Below, one piece after another: positions 1-8,528 of a stretch of DNA of 64,000 bases. Origin of the DNA: Streptomyces sp. CC228A (GTDB lineage: Bacteria > Actinomycetota > Actinomycetes > Streptomycetales > Streptomycetaceae). The stretch spans positions 248,001 through 312,000 of the forward strand of contig NZ_JAJPUI010000005.1 in the NCBI RefSeq assembly GCF_021390935.1, written 5' to 3'. The position numbers and the translations under genes are program-made. The notes below the pieces were generated by a model. The model was not told the origin of the DNA. It ran no database searches and saw only the letters and a program-made list of their open reading frames with translations. Within the stretch, counting starts at the first letter, position 1. Each line of letters opens with the position of its first letter.

Positions 1-1
1 C

Positions 2-1477
2 TCCCTCGACGGGGACGCGCTCGGGAACTCGTGGCGCGTCGGCTACGACGGCCGCCCCACGTACCCGCGAGTGGTCGAAGCCCTGGAACTCCTCGGGCGT
101 CGGGAACGCCGCGCCGGCGTCATCTGCGCCGTCACCCCGTACGTCCTCGGCCGGGCCTCCGAGATCATGAAGCACCTCGCCTCCTTCCCCTCTGTGACGA
201 CGGTCAGCCTGGTGCCGTGCTTCGACGCGGCGGTCACCCGGTCGACCACGGTGGCCGGATCCCGCACGCCGACGAGCCGGGCACTCCAGCGACGGGCCAT
301 CGGCCCAACCGGCCCGGCCTGGGCCATCACGCCACGTCAGTACGCCGACTTCGTGCTGGAGGCCGCCCACCACTGGGTCGCCAGCGGCCTGTTCCGCCGC
401 GTCAAGCTGGAGCCCGTCGTCTCCGTCATCCGCCGCCTGAGGGGTCTACAAACCCGCTCCTGTCACTTCTCCGACCTGAAATGCGACCACGTCCTCACCC
501 TCTATCCCGATGACCGCCTGGGAAGCTGCGACGAACTGCCCTGGCCTCAGGCCGGCCTGGCCGCGCTCGGCGACGTGCACGCTGAGGCGGACGTGGCCGG
601 CGCCCAGGGCGGCTCTCCCCTGCTTCAGCAGGCACGCTCCCTGGTCACGAAGTGCACGACCTGCGACTACCGCGACACCTGCGGCGCGGGCTGCCCGGCG
701 GTCCGCCTCCGCTTCGCCGCCGCAGGCGACGAAGACGCCTACTGCGACCACCGCATGCGCCTGATCGACGGCGTCGCCGCCCTACTCGCCCAGCCGGACC
801 TCCCGCCCGCTGCCTCCTGTTCCCGGCTGCGCTGGCGTCCCGTCCACCCCAACGACATGCACCACGTCGCTGCCTTCCTGACCCGCTGGGACGACCACAC
901 CGTGCCCCGCACGCCCGCGCGTCTCCAGGTCAGCGCCAGCGGGAACATCAACACTGTCGGCCTCCCCGGCGTACACGAGGCAGACGATCTCGACCCCCAC
1001 CACCCCCAGTGGCACGAGGGCATCGAGCCCGGCGTCCGCCCTGTCGTCGACGCGCTCACCGCGGGATGGAACGCCGTCACCTACGACAGCTGCCAGGGCC
1101 ACCCCTACGCCGACCTCCCCCGAGCCGAGCCCCGCTTCCTCTCGGTCGGCATCCTGCCGCGCGACCGCGCCGAGTACGCGCTTACAGCGGCACGCCTGTG
1201 CCGTGCCACCAGCCGAGCCGATTCCTCCCTGCCCAGGGCGTGTTCGTTGGTCCTCGGTCGCAGCGAGCTCACGTGCCGCACTACCGGCCGGGTGTATCCG
1301 ACGCTCGACCTCCATCTCGTACCCGCTGCCGGCACCACGCCTGCCGAGTACTTCGAGCACCTCGCCCAGGCAGCGCACGTACTCACAGAGGCCCTGGCCG
1401 AGGCCGCCTCTGCCCCAACGTCCACCCTCTGCGCCTGCGCGACCGAAGCCCACTCCAGCGATGGAGGCGAGCAGTGA
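2..1477 (+). CDS. Radical SAM/SPASM peptide maturase, 5' end cut by window edge
   Basis: The frame is open from base 2, so the true start and the N-terminal CxxxCxxC radical SAM motif lie outside the window. Visible are the end of a radical SAM barrel, a Cys-containing segment (SCHFSDLKCDH) and a SPASM-type cluster, CTTCDYRDTCGAGC, ligating auxiliary Fe-S clusters. SPASM enzymes of this kind form thioether or carbon-carbon crosslinks in ribosomal peptides. After about residue 260 comes an extra domain of about 200 residues with a TYDSCQGHPY motif that I do not recognise. The stop overlaps the next gene's GTG by 4 bp, and a small peptide gene and an HExxH enzyme follow, so a RiPP role is likely. 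The family call is firm; the chemistry is not determined. Confidence 0.85.
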   Translation, partial: SLDGDALGNSWRVGYDGRPTYPRVVEALELLGRRERRAGVICAVTPYVLGRASEIMKHLASFPSVTTVSLVPCFDAAVTRSTTVAGSRTPTSRALQRRAIGPTGPAWAITPRQYADFVLEAAHHWVASGLFRRVKLEPVVSVIRRLRGLQTRSCHFSDLKCDHVLTLYPDDRLGSCDELPWPQAGLAALGDVHAEADVAGAQGGSPLLQQARSLVTKCTTCDYRDTCGAGCPAVRLRFAAAGDEDAYCDHRMRLIDGVAALLAQPDLPPAASCSRLRWRPVHPNDMHHVAAFLTRWDDHTVPRTPARLQVSASGNINTVGLPGVHEADDLDPHHPQWHEGIEPGVRPVVDALTAGWNAVTYDSCQGHPYADLPRAEPRFLSVGILPRDRAEYALTAARLCRATSRADSSLPRACSLVLGRSELTCRTTGRVYPTLDLHLVPAAGTTPAEYFEHLAQAAHVLTEALAEAASAPTSTLCACATEAHSSDGGEQ

Positions 1478-2193
1478 TCCACATCGCCGAGACGCTATCC
1501 ATCCGTACCGTGGAGGGCTTCCTCAAACCGGACGAGACCGAGCGACTCAGCCTCATCATGGACGACGCTCTCGGCTCACCCGGACGCGACCGATACGGCA
1601 CGGACCGCCGCACCACCATCCACGAGATCCCCGGCCACTCCCCCGCCGAGGCGCAGGACGTCTACGAGCCGGCCGGCCGGATCGAGATGACCGACATCCC
1701 GTACGAGGCAAGCGTCCTCCTCGACCAGGCCCTGAAGCTGCACATGGCCGCCATCACGCGCACGCTGCCGTCGGTAACCGGCCACCGGCCGTGGATCTAC
1801 CTCGAGTACGGCGCCGGCCAGTACATCACCCCGCATGCAGACGGCATCGCTCCCAATCCGCTCGCCCGTCCCCGCCAGATCGCCGCCGCGACGGTCACGC
1901 TCACGGACATCCACGACACCGGCGGCGCGTTCTACGTGGAGACCACGGGCAGCGACGCCATCTGGACCGCCGACGAGGCGCCGCCCGAGTCGGGTTACGC
2001 CCCGGGTATGCGCTTCGCACACGACGGGACGGACATGTCCTCCCCCTGGTTCCGCAACATGCCGCGCACTCGGTGGAGCGTCGCCCCCTCTCCGGGAACG
2101 CTCGTGGTCTTCGGCAGCCAGCTCGTCCACGGCACCGAACCGGTCCGCACCGGCCGCGTCCGCAAGTTCCTGACGCTATTCGTCTCCGAGTAA
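1474..2193 (+). CDS. 2-oxoglutarate/Fe(II)-dependent oxygenase
   Basis: This 239-residue protein starts at a GTG overlapping the upstream TGA, with GGAGG just before it. It shows the Fe(II) facial triad: H-x-D in YITPHADG at about residue 125, and the distal His in QLVHGTEP. The Arg/Lys of GRVRKFLTLFV would bind 2-oxoglutarate. The fold matches the prolyl-4-hydroxylase-like 2OG-Fe(II) oxygenase superfamily. The reaction is O2-dependent hydroxylation or desaturation. Translational coupling to a SPASM maturase and proximity to a small peptide gene suggest a peptide substrate, which is inference. Confidence 0.82.
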   Translation: MIHIAETLSIRTVEGFLKPDETERLSLIMDDALGSPGRDRYGTDRRTTIHEIPGHSPAEAQDVYEPAGRIEMTDIPYEASVLLDQALKLHMAAITRTLPSVTGHRPWIYLEYGAGQYITPHADGIAPNPLARPRQIAAATVTLTDIHDTGGAFYVETTGSDAIWTADEAPPESGYAPGMRFAHDGTDMSSPWFRNMPRTRWSVAPSPGTLVVFGSQLVHGTEPVRTGRVRKFLTLFVSE

Positions 2194-2283
2194 GGAGCCA
2201 TGCAGCCATGACCGGCCCTCGCGGCCCGCCCGCACCCGCCATTCACCTCAACCCACGGCCCCGACCAGAGGAGAGAGCGAGCA

Positions 2284-2445
2284 GTGGCAGAAGACAAGAC
2301 GTTCGACGAGTTCCTGGAGGCGGTCGCGTCCCTGCGCGACAGCGACCCCGTGCGCACCACCGCGCACACCTCCAACGCGGCCACCGAGACCTGGCTGGCC
2401 ACCACGGTGCAGCCCGACGCCGCTGAGCCCACCACCGAGTCCTGA
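2284..2445 (+). CDS. Candidate RiPP precursor peptide (53 aa)
   Basis: This short gene begins at GTG with AGGAGAG eight bases upstream and sits between the oxygenase and the HExxH gene. Its acidic N-terminal half (MAEDKTFDEFLEAVASL) looks like a leader helix. The C-terminal half is rich in Thr, Ala and Pro, with a single Trp (ATETWLATTV) and one His. Size, acidity and location fit a precursor for the radical SAM, 2OG and HExxH enzymes around it. It matches no precursor family I can name. An overlapping Arg-rich frame (2208-2426) also has a ribosome site but looks like a shadow. Confidence 0.6.
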   Translation: MAEDKTFDEFLEAVASLRDSDPVRTTAHTSNAATETWLATTVQPDAAEPTTES

Positions 2446-2501
2446 CCGCCACGGGGCCGGGCCCGTCCCGGTCCGGCCCCGTTCCACCCCCGGAGCCCCA
2501 G

Positions 2502-3392
2502 ATGAGCGCCCTCTCCCCGGAAGCCCTGGTCACTCTCGACGGCATCGCCGACCACCAGCGCCTGCGGACCGGCCGTATCGCCTCCGTACTCGGCAACCGC
2601 CTCGGCCCGTCCGCCCTCGACTACGCCGTCGCCCACCACCTGCTCGAAGGGGCCGAACACGCCGCGCGCGCCCGGGGCGCGGACCGCCTGGCCTGGTACC
2701 GCCGTACGACGGTGCGAGACCTGACCCACCTGTCCGCCGGCCCGCACATCGTGCTCAGCCCACCCCCCGAGGACCTGCTCCGCTCGGAGATCTCCGAAAC
2801 CGCCTACTACCTCGTCGGCCCCGACACCGCCCCTGCCCCACCCGAGGCCCGCGGCCTCGTTCGTGCCGCGCTCGCCTCCGCGACCGAGCACGGCTTCCGC
2901 CCTCTGCTCACCCAGCACGCCCCCGTCATCTGCCTGCTCCACCGCCGCCGGCTCGACGAGACCCTCCACAGCTGGGCCCTCACCCGCCTCCCGGGCACCG
3001 TCTTCACCGACTACACCGCGCACCCCGAGGTCCTGGCCCGCGACCTCATCCACGAGGCCGCCCACAACTGGCTCAACGACGCCCTTGCCGCGCACGACGT
3101 GAGCCTCCCCGCCGACGTCACCTTCTTCTCCCCCTGGCGGGAAACCCCTCGCCCTGTCTACGGCTTCCTGCACGCGTGCTGGGCCTTCTCCCTCACCGTG
3201 CTGTACGCGCGGCAGGCCCGCCGCAGCGCCACGGGGGCCGTGGCCTCCTTTCTTGACGCCCATCTGCGCCAGCAGGAGGGACAGTTCGCCTCTGCACTCG
3301 ATTCGCTGGCCGAGGCGCTCTCATATGTCTCCGCTGACGCGCTCCGCGATCGCGTCAGCCGTGCCGTAGGCAAGGCCGTCGAATCCGCGTAA
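2502..3392 (+). CDS. HExxH-motif protein, putative 2OG-dependent peptide beta-hydroxylase
   Basis: This 296-residue protein carries HEAAH at residues 184-188 (DLIHEAAHNWLND). The motif is typical of proteins annotated as HExxH putative peptide-modification proteins, now linked to 2-oxoglutarate-dependent beta-hydroxylation of RiPP residues. The N-terminal region (TLDGIADHQRLRTGRIASVLG) is helical, with no signal peptide or membrane segment. It lies 56 bp after the candidate precursor and closes the gene group begun by the radical SAM enzyme. A zinc protease acting on the leader is the main alternative. The family call is reasonable; the peptide target is inferred from neighbours. Confidence 0.7.
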   Translation: MSALSPEALVTLDGIADHQRLRTGRIASVLGNRLGPSALDYAVAHHLLEGAEHAARARGADRLAWYRRTTVRDLTHLSAGPHIVLSPPPEDLLRSEISETAYYLVGPDTAPAPPEARGLVRAALASATEHGFRPLLTQHAPVICLLHRRRLDETLHSWALTRLPGTVFTDYTAHPEVLARDLIHEAAHNWLNDALAAHDVSLPADVTFFSPWRETPRPVYGFLHACWAFSLTVLYARQARRSATGAVASFLDAHLRQQEGQFASALDSLAEALSYVSADALRDRVSRAVGKAVESA

Positions 3393-3533
3393 CCCCGGGG
3401 GCTATCCGAGCACTCCCACCCCGACGGCGCGCGCCGTAACAAGGGTGCGAGTGAAGTTCCTGATCAATAGAATCGCCCCTTCAAATCTCGTACTGGTCAG
3501 GCCAGTTGTCCGACGCAGGAGCGTATAGGCGCC

Positions 3534-4937
3534 ATGAGCCGTTTGAGTGAGTCCGTCACCCGTGTCATGCACATCCTCGATGGAGCGGACCTGGGCGCGG
3601 ACTATACGGTCGCGCAGCTGCTCGGCGAGACAACAGCAAGGCGCTCCCTCGACCTCTCCGACCTCTCCCCCAAGGAGCAAGCCGCCCTGGTCGAGAGACG
3701 GGCGATCAACCTGATCCCCTCGGCCGCCGTGCTCGCCGAGAAGATCGAGGCCGCGCAGGCTGCGGGACGGCCGTTCGTCGTCAAGTACGGCATCGACCCG
3801 ACCTCGCCCGACGTCCACCTCGGCCACGCGGTTCCGATCATCATCGCCAGCCGGTTCCAGCGGATGGGTCACCACGTCGTCTTCATCATCGGCGACGTCA
3901 CCGCCAAGATCGGCGACCCGTCAGGCCGCTCCTCGGAACGGCCGGCCCTCACCGACGAGGACATCGCCCGCAACCTGAGCGGCTACCAGCAGCAGGTAAC
4001 GCCGTTCATCGACTTCCAGCGTGGCGACCTGCGCTTCAACGGCGAGTGGCTGAACAAGGTCACCCTGCCGGAGCTCGTCGCGGTCCTCGCCCGGGTGCCG
4101 GTCTCCATGTCACTCCAGCGCGAGGACTTCCGTACCCGGCTCGCCGAGGGCCACGGGCTGTCCGTCGCCGAATTCGTCTACTCCGTCGTCATGGCGTGGG
4201 ACTCGGTGGCCATCGACGCCGACGTCGAACTCGGCGGCGTGGACCAGCTGCTGAACCTCCAGATGTGCCGCAAGGTCATGGAGATCTCGGACCAGACCCC
4301 CGAGGTCGTCATCACCACCCCGCTCATCGAGGGCACCGACGGCACGGGCACCAAGATGAGCAAGAGCAAGAGCAACTACGTGGGCCTCACGGCGTCGCCG
4401 GACGACGTCTACGGCCGGCTGATGTCCATCCCCGACCACCTCACCGAGCCGTACCTCCAGCTGCTCACCGAGTGGACGGACGACGAGATCCGCGTGGTCA
4501 CCAAGCGCCTGGAGGAGGGAACCGCGCACCCGATGGCGATCAAGCGGATCCTCGCCGGCGAAGTGGTGGCCGCTCTCCACAGTCTGGACGCCGCTGCCGC
4601 CGCCCGCGCGGAGTTCACAGCGCGCTTCTCCAAGCGCTCCTTCGGTGACACCCAGAACCTCCCCATCGTCTCCCTGAAGGACCACGCCGAGGACACGCTC
4701 GGAGCTCTGATCAGCCGCACGCTGGACTTCGCTCCCAGCATCTCCGCCGTGCGTCGCGTGGCCCAGCAGAACGGCCTCCGCCTCATCCGCGAGTCGGACG
4801 GAGAGCAGCAGACCACGCAGCTCACGGAGGCTTCCGTCCAGCAGACGCTCAGCGCGGTCGTGAGCGAGGTCGGGGCACTCGACGGTGTCGAGCTCTACCT
4901 CAAGGTGGGTCGCAAGGTCGCCCGCATCGACGCCTGA
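3534..4937 (+). CDS. tyrS: Tyrosyl-tRNA synthetase, probably an accessory second copy
   Basis: This class I synthetase (467 aa) charges tRNA-Tyr. The HIGH signature appears as HLGH at residues 95-98 and KMSKS at 274-278. The tyrosine-site region (DVELGGVDQLLNLQMCRKV) and a C-terminal S4-like RNA-binding segment ending GVELYLKVGRKVARI are present. About 70 residues precede the catalytic core, somewhat more than usual. It lies beside a RiPP locus and an integrase module, away from conserved core genes, so a second copy is likely. Such copies can give resistance to synthetase inhibitors or serve secondary metabolism; nothing here decides which. I see no T-box in the 140-bp leader. Confidence 0.92.
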   Translation: MSRLSESVTRVMHILDGADLGADYTVAQLLGETTARRSLDLSDLSPKEQAALVERRAINLIPSAAVLAEKIEAAQAAGRPFVVKYGIDPTSPDVHLGHAVPIIIASRFQRMGHHVVFIIGDVTAKIGDPSGRSSERPALTDEDIARNLSGYQQQVTPFIDFQRGDLRFNGEWLNKVTLPELVAVLARVPVSMSLQREDFRTRLAEGHGLSVAEFVYSVVMAWDSVAIDADVELGGVDQLLNLQMCRKVMEISDQTPEVVITTPLIEGTDGTGTKMSKSKSNYVGLTASPDDVYGRLMSIPDHLTEPYLQLLTEWTDDEIRVVTKRLEEGTAHPMAIKRILAGEVVAALHSLDAAAAARAEFTARFSKRSFGDTQNLPIVSLKDHAEDTLGALISRTLDFAPSISAVRRVAQQNGLRLIRESDGEQQTTQLTEASVQQTLSAVVSEVGALDGVELYLKVGRKVARIDA

Positions 4938-5060
4938 GACTCAGACCCGGCGCCGACCCACCCGTCCGGGTCGGCGCCGTTCTGTTTGGTGGTGAAGGTG
5001 TAGAGCCGACTGGAGGCGTATCGCGTCCTTGTCACCAGGTTGGGGTGCCACAGTCGTGGC

Positions 5061-5576
5061 ATGACAGAGCCTACTTCTGGACCGTCTCCCGACGAAGAGT
5101 TGCATCAGCTCGTCGGAGCGGTGGCGGTGGAAGCCGCTCGTGCGGAGTTTGCCCTGCGTCGACTGCTGGTGGGACTCCTTGACTCGCAGTACGCCGAGCT
5201 CATCGCCGCGGGACGAGGCACGGACCAGCTGATTGACGACTGTCGCGCACTGGTCGATGTGAACATCGCCCTGGAAGGTAGTGAGAGAGCCAAAGCGCGC
5301 AACCTGCTCGCGGACATGAAGAGGCTCAACACGACGCGGAACAGGCTGGTCCACAGCATCCTGGCGATCGACCAATCCCCAGGTGCGCCGGAGGACTCTC
5401 CCCAGGTCACAGCGCTGTATAGCAAGCATCGTCGTCCGGATCTATCCCAGACGATCACATTGGACGCCGCTCAGCAGGTCCCCAAAGAGCTGCGACAGGT
5501 CGGCGACGCACTGCTGCTGTGGACGTTCGCGAACCTGCCCGCCGCCACGCGCCAGCAGGTCCTCCCGCCGCAGTAG
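5061..5576 (+). CDS. Hypothetical protein with HEPN-like R-x4-H motif
   Basis: The 171-residue protein is unrecognised as a family. It is mainly helical, with no signal peptide or membrane segment. The stretch NTTRNRLVHSI contains R93-x4-H98, and a conserved-looking helical region precedes it (AAGRGTDQLIDDCRALVDVN). That pattern is characteristic of HEPN-type all-helical proteins, many of which are RNases in toxin-antitoxin or defence loci. The ATG at 5061 is preferred to an in-frame TTG at 5040. It follows tyrS by about 120 bp and could be a separate transcript. No antitoxin partner is obvious. Confidence 0.6.
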   Translation: MTEPTSGPSPDEELHQLVGAVAVEAARAEFALRRLLVGLLDSQYAELIAAGRGTDQLIDDCRALVDVNIALEGSERAKARNLLADMKRLNTTRNRLVHSILAIDQSPGAPEDSPQVTALYSKHRRPDLSQTITLDAAQQVPKELRQVGDALLLWTFANLPAATRQQVLPPQ

Positions 5577-5873
5577 GGGCTGAACGCGAGGGCCGGGGCT
5601 TTGGATGGCGAGTGGGGCCCATCGCCGGCCTTGAGAGTGCCCTCCAGGTCATCCAGCGCGTCGTACACCCCGCCCGGCATCAGCCACCCCGGTCGTACTC
5701 TGCGGACCGCGCCGCCCGTACAGGCTTCTTCCTGCACACGTCCCGATGTACGGACGGGGATCCGCCACGCCGTTGGATCCGCACACGGATACTCGCCCGA
5801 ATGCGAACGGCAGTAGGTGAGGACACCCTGGGCACAGGCGAGTTGCGGACCGACTCGGCGTCCGGCCGATCGG
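5577..5873. other. Spacer with no convincing gene
   Basis: About 300 bp separate the HEPN-like gene from the integration module. A minus-strand frame here encodes a plausible stretch (MPGGVYDALDDLEGTL) but runs into the HEPN-like gene in antisense, and no ribosome site supports it. It could be a remnant of an element gene. I found no attachment-site duplication or terminator. Confidence 0.4.
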
Positions 5874-6101
5874 TCACGCGGCGAGTTCGGTCTCCCCGCG
5901 TCCGCCGTCCGGGACGATACCCAGCAGGCGGTGCAGGTCCGCCGTGACCACGCGGTACGCGTTGCCGAGCTTGAGGACCGTGACCGGGTACTCGCCCCGC
6001 TTCGCCAGCGCGTATCCCGTACTGCGGCCGATCGTCAGCGCCTTGTTCGCCGTGTCGAGGTCGACGGCAACAGGCAGAGCGAGCAGTTCCTCGCGAGCCA
6101 T
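5874..6101 (-). CDS. Small HTH protein, excisionase-like
   Basis: This protein of about 75 residues has a MerR/excisionase-type winged-helix pattern (LDTANKALTIGRSTGYALAKRG followed by a basic wing). That resembles the small proteins that set directionality for actinomycete integrative elements. The start is uncertain: an ATG at 6101 has a G-rich stretch too close to be an ideal ribosome site, and in-frame ATGs at 6128 and 6140 would lengthen it. It is divergent from the XRE regulator, with the integrase beyond, which is the usual control layout of an integrating element. Confidence 0.6.
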   Translation of the reverse strand: MAREELLALPVAVDLDTANKALTIGRSTGYALAKRGEYPVTVLKLGNAYRVVTADLHRLLGIVPDGGRGETELAA

Positions 6102-6217
6102 CCCCCTGACAGCCTTGCACGCAGCCATGACACATCCCATCGAGAAAAGTTGCTCTGACAGCAGAACGAGTATCATGGATGTTGTGGCCACATATTTTCT
6201 CGACGTAAGTTGCAGCT

Positions 6218-6850
6218 ATGACGAACCCTGATTGGTCCCCGAGCTTCACCGCCCGCGTCGCCGAGCAGCTACGCCGGGCCCGTAAGGCCGCCGGCCTCAC
6301 CGTGGCGGAGGCCGGCGAGGCGTGCGCCTCCCTGGGACTCCCGGTCCCGAAGACGACGATCACGAACCTGGAGACCGGACGCCGCAGCTCGATCGACCTC
6401 GCGGAGTTCCTCGTCCTCGCCGAGGTCTACAAGGTTCCGCCGATCAGCCTGCTGTTCCCGCTGGGCACCGACGCCTCGGTTTCCGTGCTCCCCGGCAGGG
6501 AGGTCCCGACGTGGGAGGCGGTCTCCTGGTTCACCGGCGAGACCCCTCTCGACAAGCCCGCCCCCGAGGGGTCCGCCCGGGACGTGCTCGACACCTACCG
6601 CTCCCACAGCGACGCCGTGACCACCGCACTGGCGTCCACCCGGCTCGCGAAGGAGCGGCGTCGGAAGGCCAGCGTCACCCTCGACGCCGCCCGCCGCGAC
6701 GCCCTCCTCGAAACCGCGGCCTCGTACGAGCAGCTCGCGTTCGACGACTGCAGCGAACTTCGCGAGTTCCGGAACGCGATGCGTGAGCGCGGGCTGGTCC
6801 CCCCTGCTCTGCCCGCTGACCTCACGTTCGTCGACAACCCCGAGGACTAG
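6218..6850 (+). CDS. XRE-family transcriptional regulator
   Basis: The 210-residue protein starts with an XRE helix-turn-helix at about residues 10-75 (VAEQLRRARKAAGLTVAEAGE, then ITNLETGRRSSIDLAEFLVLAEVYKV). The C-terminal portion is helical, possibly for oligomerisation or ligand sensing. It is transcribed away from the small HTH protein and ends two bases before the integrase TTG start, so it is probably coexpressed with the integrase. The likely role is control of element maintenance or excision. No ribosome site is visible before the ATG, so the message may be leaderless. Confidence 0.8.
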   Translation: MTNPDWSPSFTARVAEQLRRARKAAGLTVAEAGEACASLGLPVPKTTITNLETGRRSSIDLAEFLVLAEVYKVPPISLLFPLGTDASVSVLPGREVPTWEAVSWFTGETPLDKPAPEGSARDVLDTYRSHSDAVTTALASTRLAKERRRKASVTLDAARRDALLETAASYEQLAFDDCSELREFRNAMRERGLVPPALPADLTFVDNPED

Positions 6851-6852
6851 CG

Positions 6853-8430
6853 TTGCCGAGCACCACCACGTCCGGCGGCGCCGTCACACGCCGCTGCTCC
6901 TGCCGAAACCCCGAGACCGGCAAGAACTACGGCAAGTCGTGCCCCAAGCTCACCAACCGGCGCCACGGCACCTGGTCCATACGCCACGAACTGGCCAACC
7001 GACCCGACGGCACCCGCCGGGAGTTCCGCCGCAGCGGCTTCGAGTCCTCCGCCGAGGCCACCAAGGAACTGAACAAGGTCCGCGCACTGCTCGCCATTCC
7101 CGACGAGGACGACCCCGCCGGTCATCTCGCGGTCAGCGACATGCTCGAGACCTGCGCCAAGAGCAAGGAGCCGCTGCCGGACTACGACGAGACGCGCCGG
7201 CGCTACTCCACAGGCCAGAGCCTCCATTCCAAGATCACTGTCGCGGACTGGCTCGACGAGTGGCTGGCGGGCAAGAAGCGGCTGCGCTCCACGTCCCTCA
7301 AGCGCTACGAGAGCGACGTACGGGTACACCTCAAGCCCCACCTGGGACACCTGCGGCTCGACCGGCTCCGCGTCGCCGACCTGGACAGGATGTTCGAGGC
7401 CATCAACGACGCGAACGTCGAGATCATCGAGCAGAACGCCCTACGGCGAGCAGCCCTGAACGAGCTGAAGACCATCCCCTGGAAGGGCGCGGAGAACCGA
7501 GCCCGTCGCAAGTGGCTCAAGGCATCCATCGACGAGATGCCGTCCTTCCGCAAGCCCACCCGCACCAACAGCCAGCACACGATCAAGCGCACCCTGCGCG
7601 CCGCCCTCAACACCGCGATCGCCCAGCAGATCATCCCGCCTTTCAACCCCGCCGAGCATGTGGAACTGAACCCGGCCTCGCGCGCGAAGGCCATGGTTTG
7701 GACCGCCGAGCGGGTACGCCACTGGAAGCGGACCGGGGAGAAGCCCAGCCCCGTCATGGTCTGGACGCCGGAGCAGACCGGCGCCTTCCTCGACCAGGTC
7801 GCCGCGCACCGCCTCTACACCCTCTGGCACCTGATCGCCTTCCGAGGGCTGCGCCGTGGCGAAGCCTGCGGGCTGCGCTGGATGGACATCGATCTCGCTC
7901 ACCACTCGATGACCGTCGCCACCCAACTCGTCCAGTCCGGCTGGCAGGTGCACGAGGCAGCCCCGAAGACCGACAGCGGGGAGCGCCTGGTCGCTCTGGA
8001 CGCCGAGTCGGTCGACTCGCTCCGCGAGCACCAGAAGCGCCAGCGCAAGGAGCAGGCCCGCTGGGGCTCGGCCTGGAAGACGACCGGCCGTGTCTTCACC
8101 GAGGACGACGGCGCCCTCCTCCACCCGGCCAAGGTCTCGCTCACGTTCACGCGCGAGCTCGAAGCCGCCGGCCTGCCCCCGGTCCGCCTTCACGACCTAC
8201 GGCACGGTGCCGCGACGCTCGCGCTCGCCGCTGGAGTGGACATCAAGATCGTGTCGGAGATGCTCGGCCACTCGGACACCCACATCACCCGGGACATCTA
8301 CCAGTCCGTCCTGGACGACCTCGCCCGCGAGGCCGCCGAGGCGGTCGTGAAACTCGTCCCCCGCCAACGACGCCCCCGCGCAACGAGGAAGAGCGAGCCG
8401 CCTCACGAAGCGACCGGGCGAACCGCCTGA
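6853..8430 (+). CDS. int: Site-specific tyrosine recombinase (integrase)
   Basis: This 525-residue protein has a Cys-rich N-terminal arm (CSCRNPETGKNYGKSC), a SAM-like core-binding domain near residues 130-190 and a C-terminal catalytic domain. Catalytic residues are visible: Arg in RGLRRGEACGLRW, H447 and R450 in HDLRHG, the LGHSD His, and nucleophile Y483 in RDIYQS. Such enzymes integrate and excise actinomycete elements, often at tRNA genes. The start is TTG at 6853, two bases after the XRE stop. It appears intact. A degraded piece of a related integrase 3' end lies at 31.49 kb next to tRNA-Lys. Confidence 0.93.
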   Translation: MPSTTTSGGAVTRRCSCRNPETGKNYGKSCPKLTNRRHGTWSIRHELANRPDGTRREFRRSGFESSAEATKELNKVRALLAIPDEDDPAGHLAVSDMLETCAKSKEPLPDYDETRRRYSTGQSLHSKITVADWLDEWLAGKKRLRSTSLKRYESDVRVHLKPHLGHLRLDRLRVADLDRMFEAINDANVEIIEQNALRRAALNELKTIPWKGAENRARRKWLKASIDEMPSFRKPTRTNSQHTIKRTLRAALNTAIAQQIIPPFNPAEHVELNPASRAKAMVWTAERVRHWKRTGEKPSPVMVWTPEQTGAFLDQVAAHRLYTLWHLIAFRGLRRGEACGLRWMDIDLAHHSMTVATQLVQSGWQVHEAAPKTDSGERLVALDAESVDSLREHQKRQRKEQARWGSAWKTTGRVFTEDDGALLHPAKVSLTFTRELEAAGLPPVRLHDLRHGAATLALAAGVDIKIVSEMLGHSDTHITRDIYQSVLDDLAREAAEAVVKLVPRQRRPRATRKSEPPHEATGRTA

Positions 8431-8452
8431 CGTTCCGCCGGTTCACGACGAC

Positions 8453-8486
8453 GCCCCTGGCTTGGCCTCTCCACCAAGCCAGGGGC
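8453..8486. terminator. Hairpin terminator after integrase
   Basis: A perfect 13-bp stem (GCCCCTGGCTTGG with its complement) encloses an 8-base loop, 22 bp after the integrase stop. No T-run follows. It also lies downstream of the convergent permease gene, so it may act on both strands. A hairpin of similar sequence follows the integrase remnant at 31.6 kb. Confidence 0.75.
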
Positions 8487-8528
8487 TGGCGCACCGCGCG
8501 TCGGCGGCCGACAGACTTGTTGCCCGCC

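Noticed and set aside
2208..2426. Alternative small ORF before the HExxH gene
   Set aside because: It has a ribosome site, but the product is Arg/Pro-rich and overlaps out of frame with the better-supported 53-aa peptide.
3393..3533. T-box or attenuator before tyrS
   Set aside because: I could not find a T-box core or an antiterminator/terminator pair in the 140-bp leader.
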